Shown in pieces: positions 5,581 to 6,352 of a DNA stretch of 6,352 nt. Numbering within the stretch: the first letter of the stretch is position 1; each line of letters starts with the position of its first letter. Position numbers and translations under genes: made by a program. The stretch spans positions 1 to 6,352 of the forward strand of contig JAEZBT010000452.1 of assembly GCA_023426865.1 (NCBI GenBank), written 5' to 3'. The DNA is from Actinomycetes bacterium. GTDB taxonomy: Bacteria > Actinomycetota > Actinomycetes > Actinomycetales > Cellulomonadaceae. The notes below the pieces were generated by a model. It had not been told where the DNA came from, ran no database searches, and worked only from the letters and a program-made list of their open reading frames with translations.

Positions 5581-5677
5581 GGGACGGCGCCGGCGGGACC
5601 GTGCCGGCAGGACCGTGCCGGCGGGACCGTGCCGGCGGGACGGTGCCGGCGGACCGTGCGGGCGGGACGGTGCGGGT
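5581..5677. repeat. Seven-copy 14-bp tandem repeat (minisatellite)
   Basis: Units begin at 5581, 5595, 5609, 5623, 5637, 5651 and 5664, with the plus-strand consensus GGGACCGTGCCGGC. Units 2 and 4 are identical, the others differ by one to three bases, and unit 6 is 13 bp. Most units contain the self-complementary GCCGGC, so transcripts can form alternative hairpins. The array abuts the acetyltransferase gene: the last base of unit 7 is the first base of its stop codon on the plus strand. A role as a transcription end or a site of copy-number variation is possible. The 14-bp period is not a multiple of three, which argues against a coding role. Confidence 0.9.
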
Positions 5678-6352
5678 CAGAAGGGCAGGTAGTACGTCAG
5701 GACGTCCGCGGTGACCGGCGGGAACAGGGCGGTGAACAGCTCGGGGTCGCCCTCGGCGGTGACGTCCGGGCGCAGCCGGGCCAGGCCCTCGATGCCCCAC
5801 GGGCCGAACAGCAGCGCCGGCAGCCAGTCCGGGGCGACGCCCGCGCCGCCGGAGTCCACCGGGTCCTGCTTCGGCCCCCCGACGACCATCGGCCCGAGCC
5901 CCTCCGGCCCGACGGCGAACCGGTAGTGGCGTCGGTAGGTGGAGACGAGCACCTCGTCGCGCTCGAGGCCCGCCGCCGCCAGCCGCGCCGACAGCACGGG
6001 CCGCAGGGCGTCGAGCACCACGCCGTGGTCGGGGATGCGCACGTAGTACTGCTCGGCGTGGTCCGACCCCGGCTCCATGAGCGGCTCGCACACCGCGTGC
6101 ACGAGCGTCCCCGGTCGCTCCACCACGCCGACCCGGCCGCTCTCGGACTGGCGCGCGACGGCGTCGAACAGGTCGCCGGCGGCAGCTGCGTCCTGCGCGG
6201 TGGCCTCGGCCACGAGGCCGCTGCTCGGGGTGATGCGCCCGGAGCCGACCACACGCCCGGCCCGCTCGACGACGAGCGTGCGCGTCGCCTCGTGCGCCAC
6301 GAGCCACCGCAGGCGGGCCGTCGGGTGCGGCACGGCGAGGTCGCTGACCGCC
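5677..6352 (-). CDS. GNAT-type acetyltransferase-like protein, C-terminal part (5' end outside window)
   Basis: The frame is open to the window edge, so the 224 visible codons are the C-terminal portion of a longer protein; a GTG at 6333 is unlikely to be the real start. The first residues (RLRWLVAHEATRTLVVERAG, then RVVGSGRITP) resemble the core strands of a GNAT domain. EQYYVRIPD, ALRPVLSARL, ALLFGPWGIEGL and ALFPP then resemble the trailing region of actinobacterial GNAT proteins of about 400 aa that carry a second GNAT or SCP2-like domain. The substrate is unknown. The acetyl-CoA-binding loop is not clearly visible in this part. The gene ends directly at the 14-bp tandem array and is separated by about 265 bp from the DUF559 gene on the same strand. 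The assignment is by remembered family resemblance only. Confidence 0.6.
   Translation of the reverse strand, partial: AVSDLAVPHPTARLRWLVAHEATRTLVVERAGRVVGSGRITPSSGLVAEATAQDAAAAGDLFDAVARQSESGRVGVVERPGTLVHAVCEPLMEPGSDHAEQYYVRIPDHGVVLDALRPVLSARLAAAGLERDEVLVSTYRRHYRFAVGPEGLGPMVVGGPKQDPVDSGGAGVAPDWLPALLFGPWGIEGLARLRPDVTAEGDPELFTALFPPVTADVLTYYLPF

Noticed and set aside
5581..5677. CRISPR array
   Set aside because: The units are 14 bp and directly adjacent with no spacers, so this is a simple tandem repeat.
5370..5714. Plus-strand open frame across the DUF559-GNAT gap
   Set aside because: It runs through the 14-bp tandem array and repeat copy C, giving a low-complexity Gly/Arg/Thr-rich product with no family resemblance.

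Overview
The window comes from a very GC-rich actinobacterium. The codon use, the metG-tatD-rpf gene order and the protein sequences look like Micrococcales, probably a Cellulomonas-like genus; this is a judgement from family resemblance, as no search was run. Every convincing gene lies on the minus strand, so the window reads from right to left. The many long plus-strand open frames are shadows of these genes.

Layout in transcription order: (1) 6352-5677, the C-terminal part of a GNAT-type acetyltransferase-like protein whose start is outside the window. (2) 5677-5413, a non-coding stretch. It holds seven tandem copies of a 14-bp GC-rich unit abutting the acetyltransferase stop codon, one copy of a dispersed repeat, and a cluster of GTCACA boxes. 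(3) 5412-4474, a protein with an AbiEi-antitoxin-like N-terminus and a DUF559 (Vsr-like nuclease fold) C-terminus. (4) 4473-4323, a non-coding stretch with a large stem-loop built from two further copies of the same repeat, then a -10-like box just before metG. (5) 4322-2499 metG, 2498-1539 tatD and 1379-204 rpf-like, closely packed and probably one operon. (6) 203-1, the rpf end with possible terminator hairpins, followed by a good -35/-10 promoter firing leftwards out of the window through an MtrA-box-like sequence.

The metG-tatD-rpf block combines translation (methionyl-tRNA synthetase), a metal-dependent TatD nuclease/hydrolase and a secreted or membrane-anchored peptidoglycan-cleaving growth factor. 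This is a conserved actinobacterial housekeeping neighbourhood. The part that looks accessory is the DUF559 gene. It is bounded by imperfect 27-bp inverted repeats (25/27 identical), with a third copy completing a hairpin over its stop codon. The arrangement resembles REP-like repeats around a nuclease gene, and is the strongest candidate here for something undescribed.
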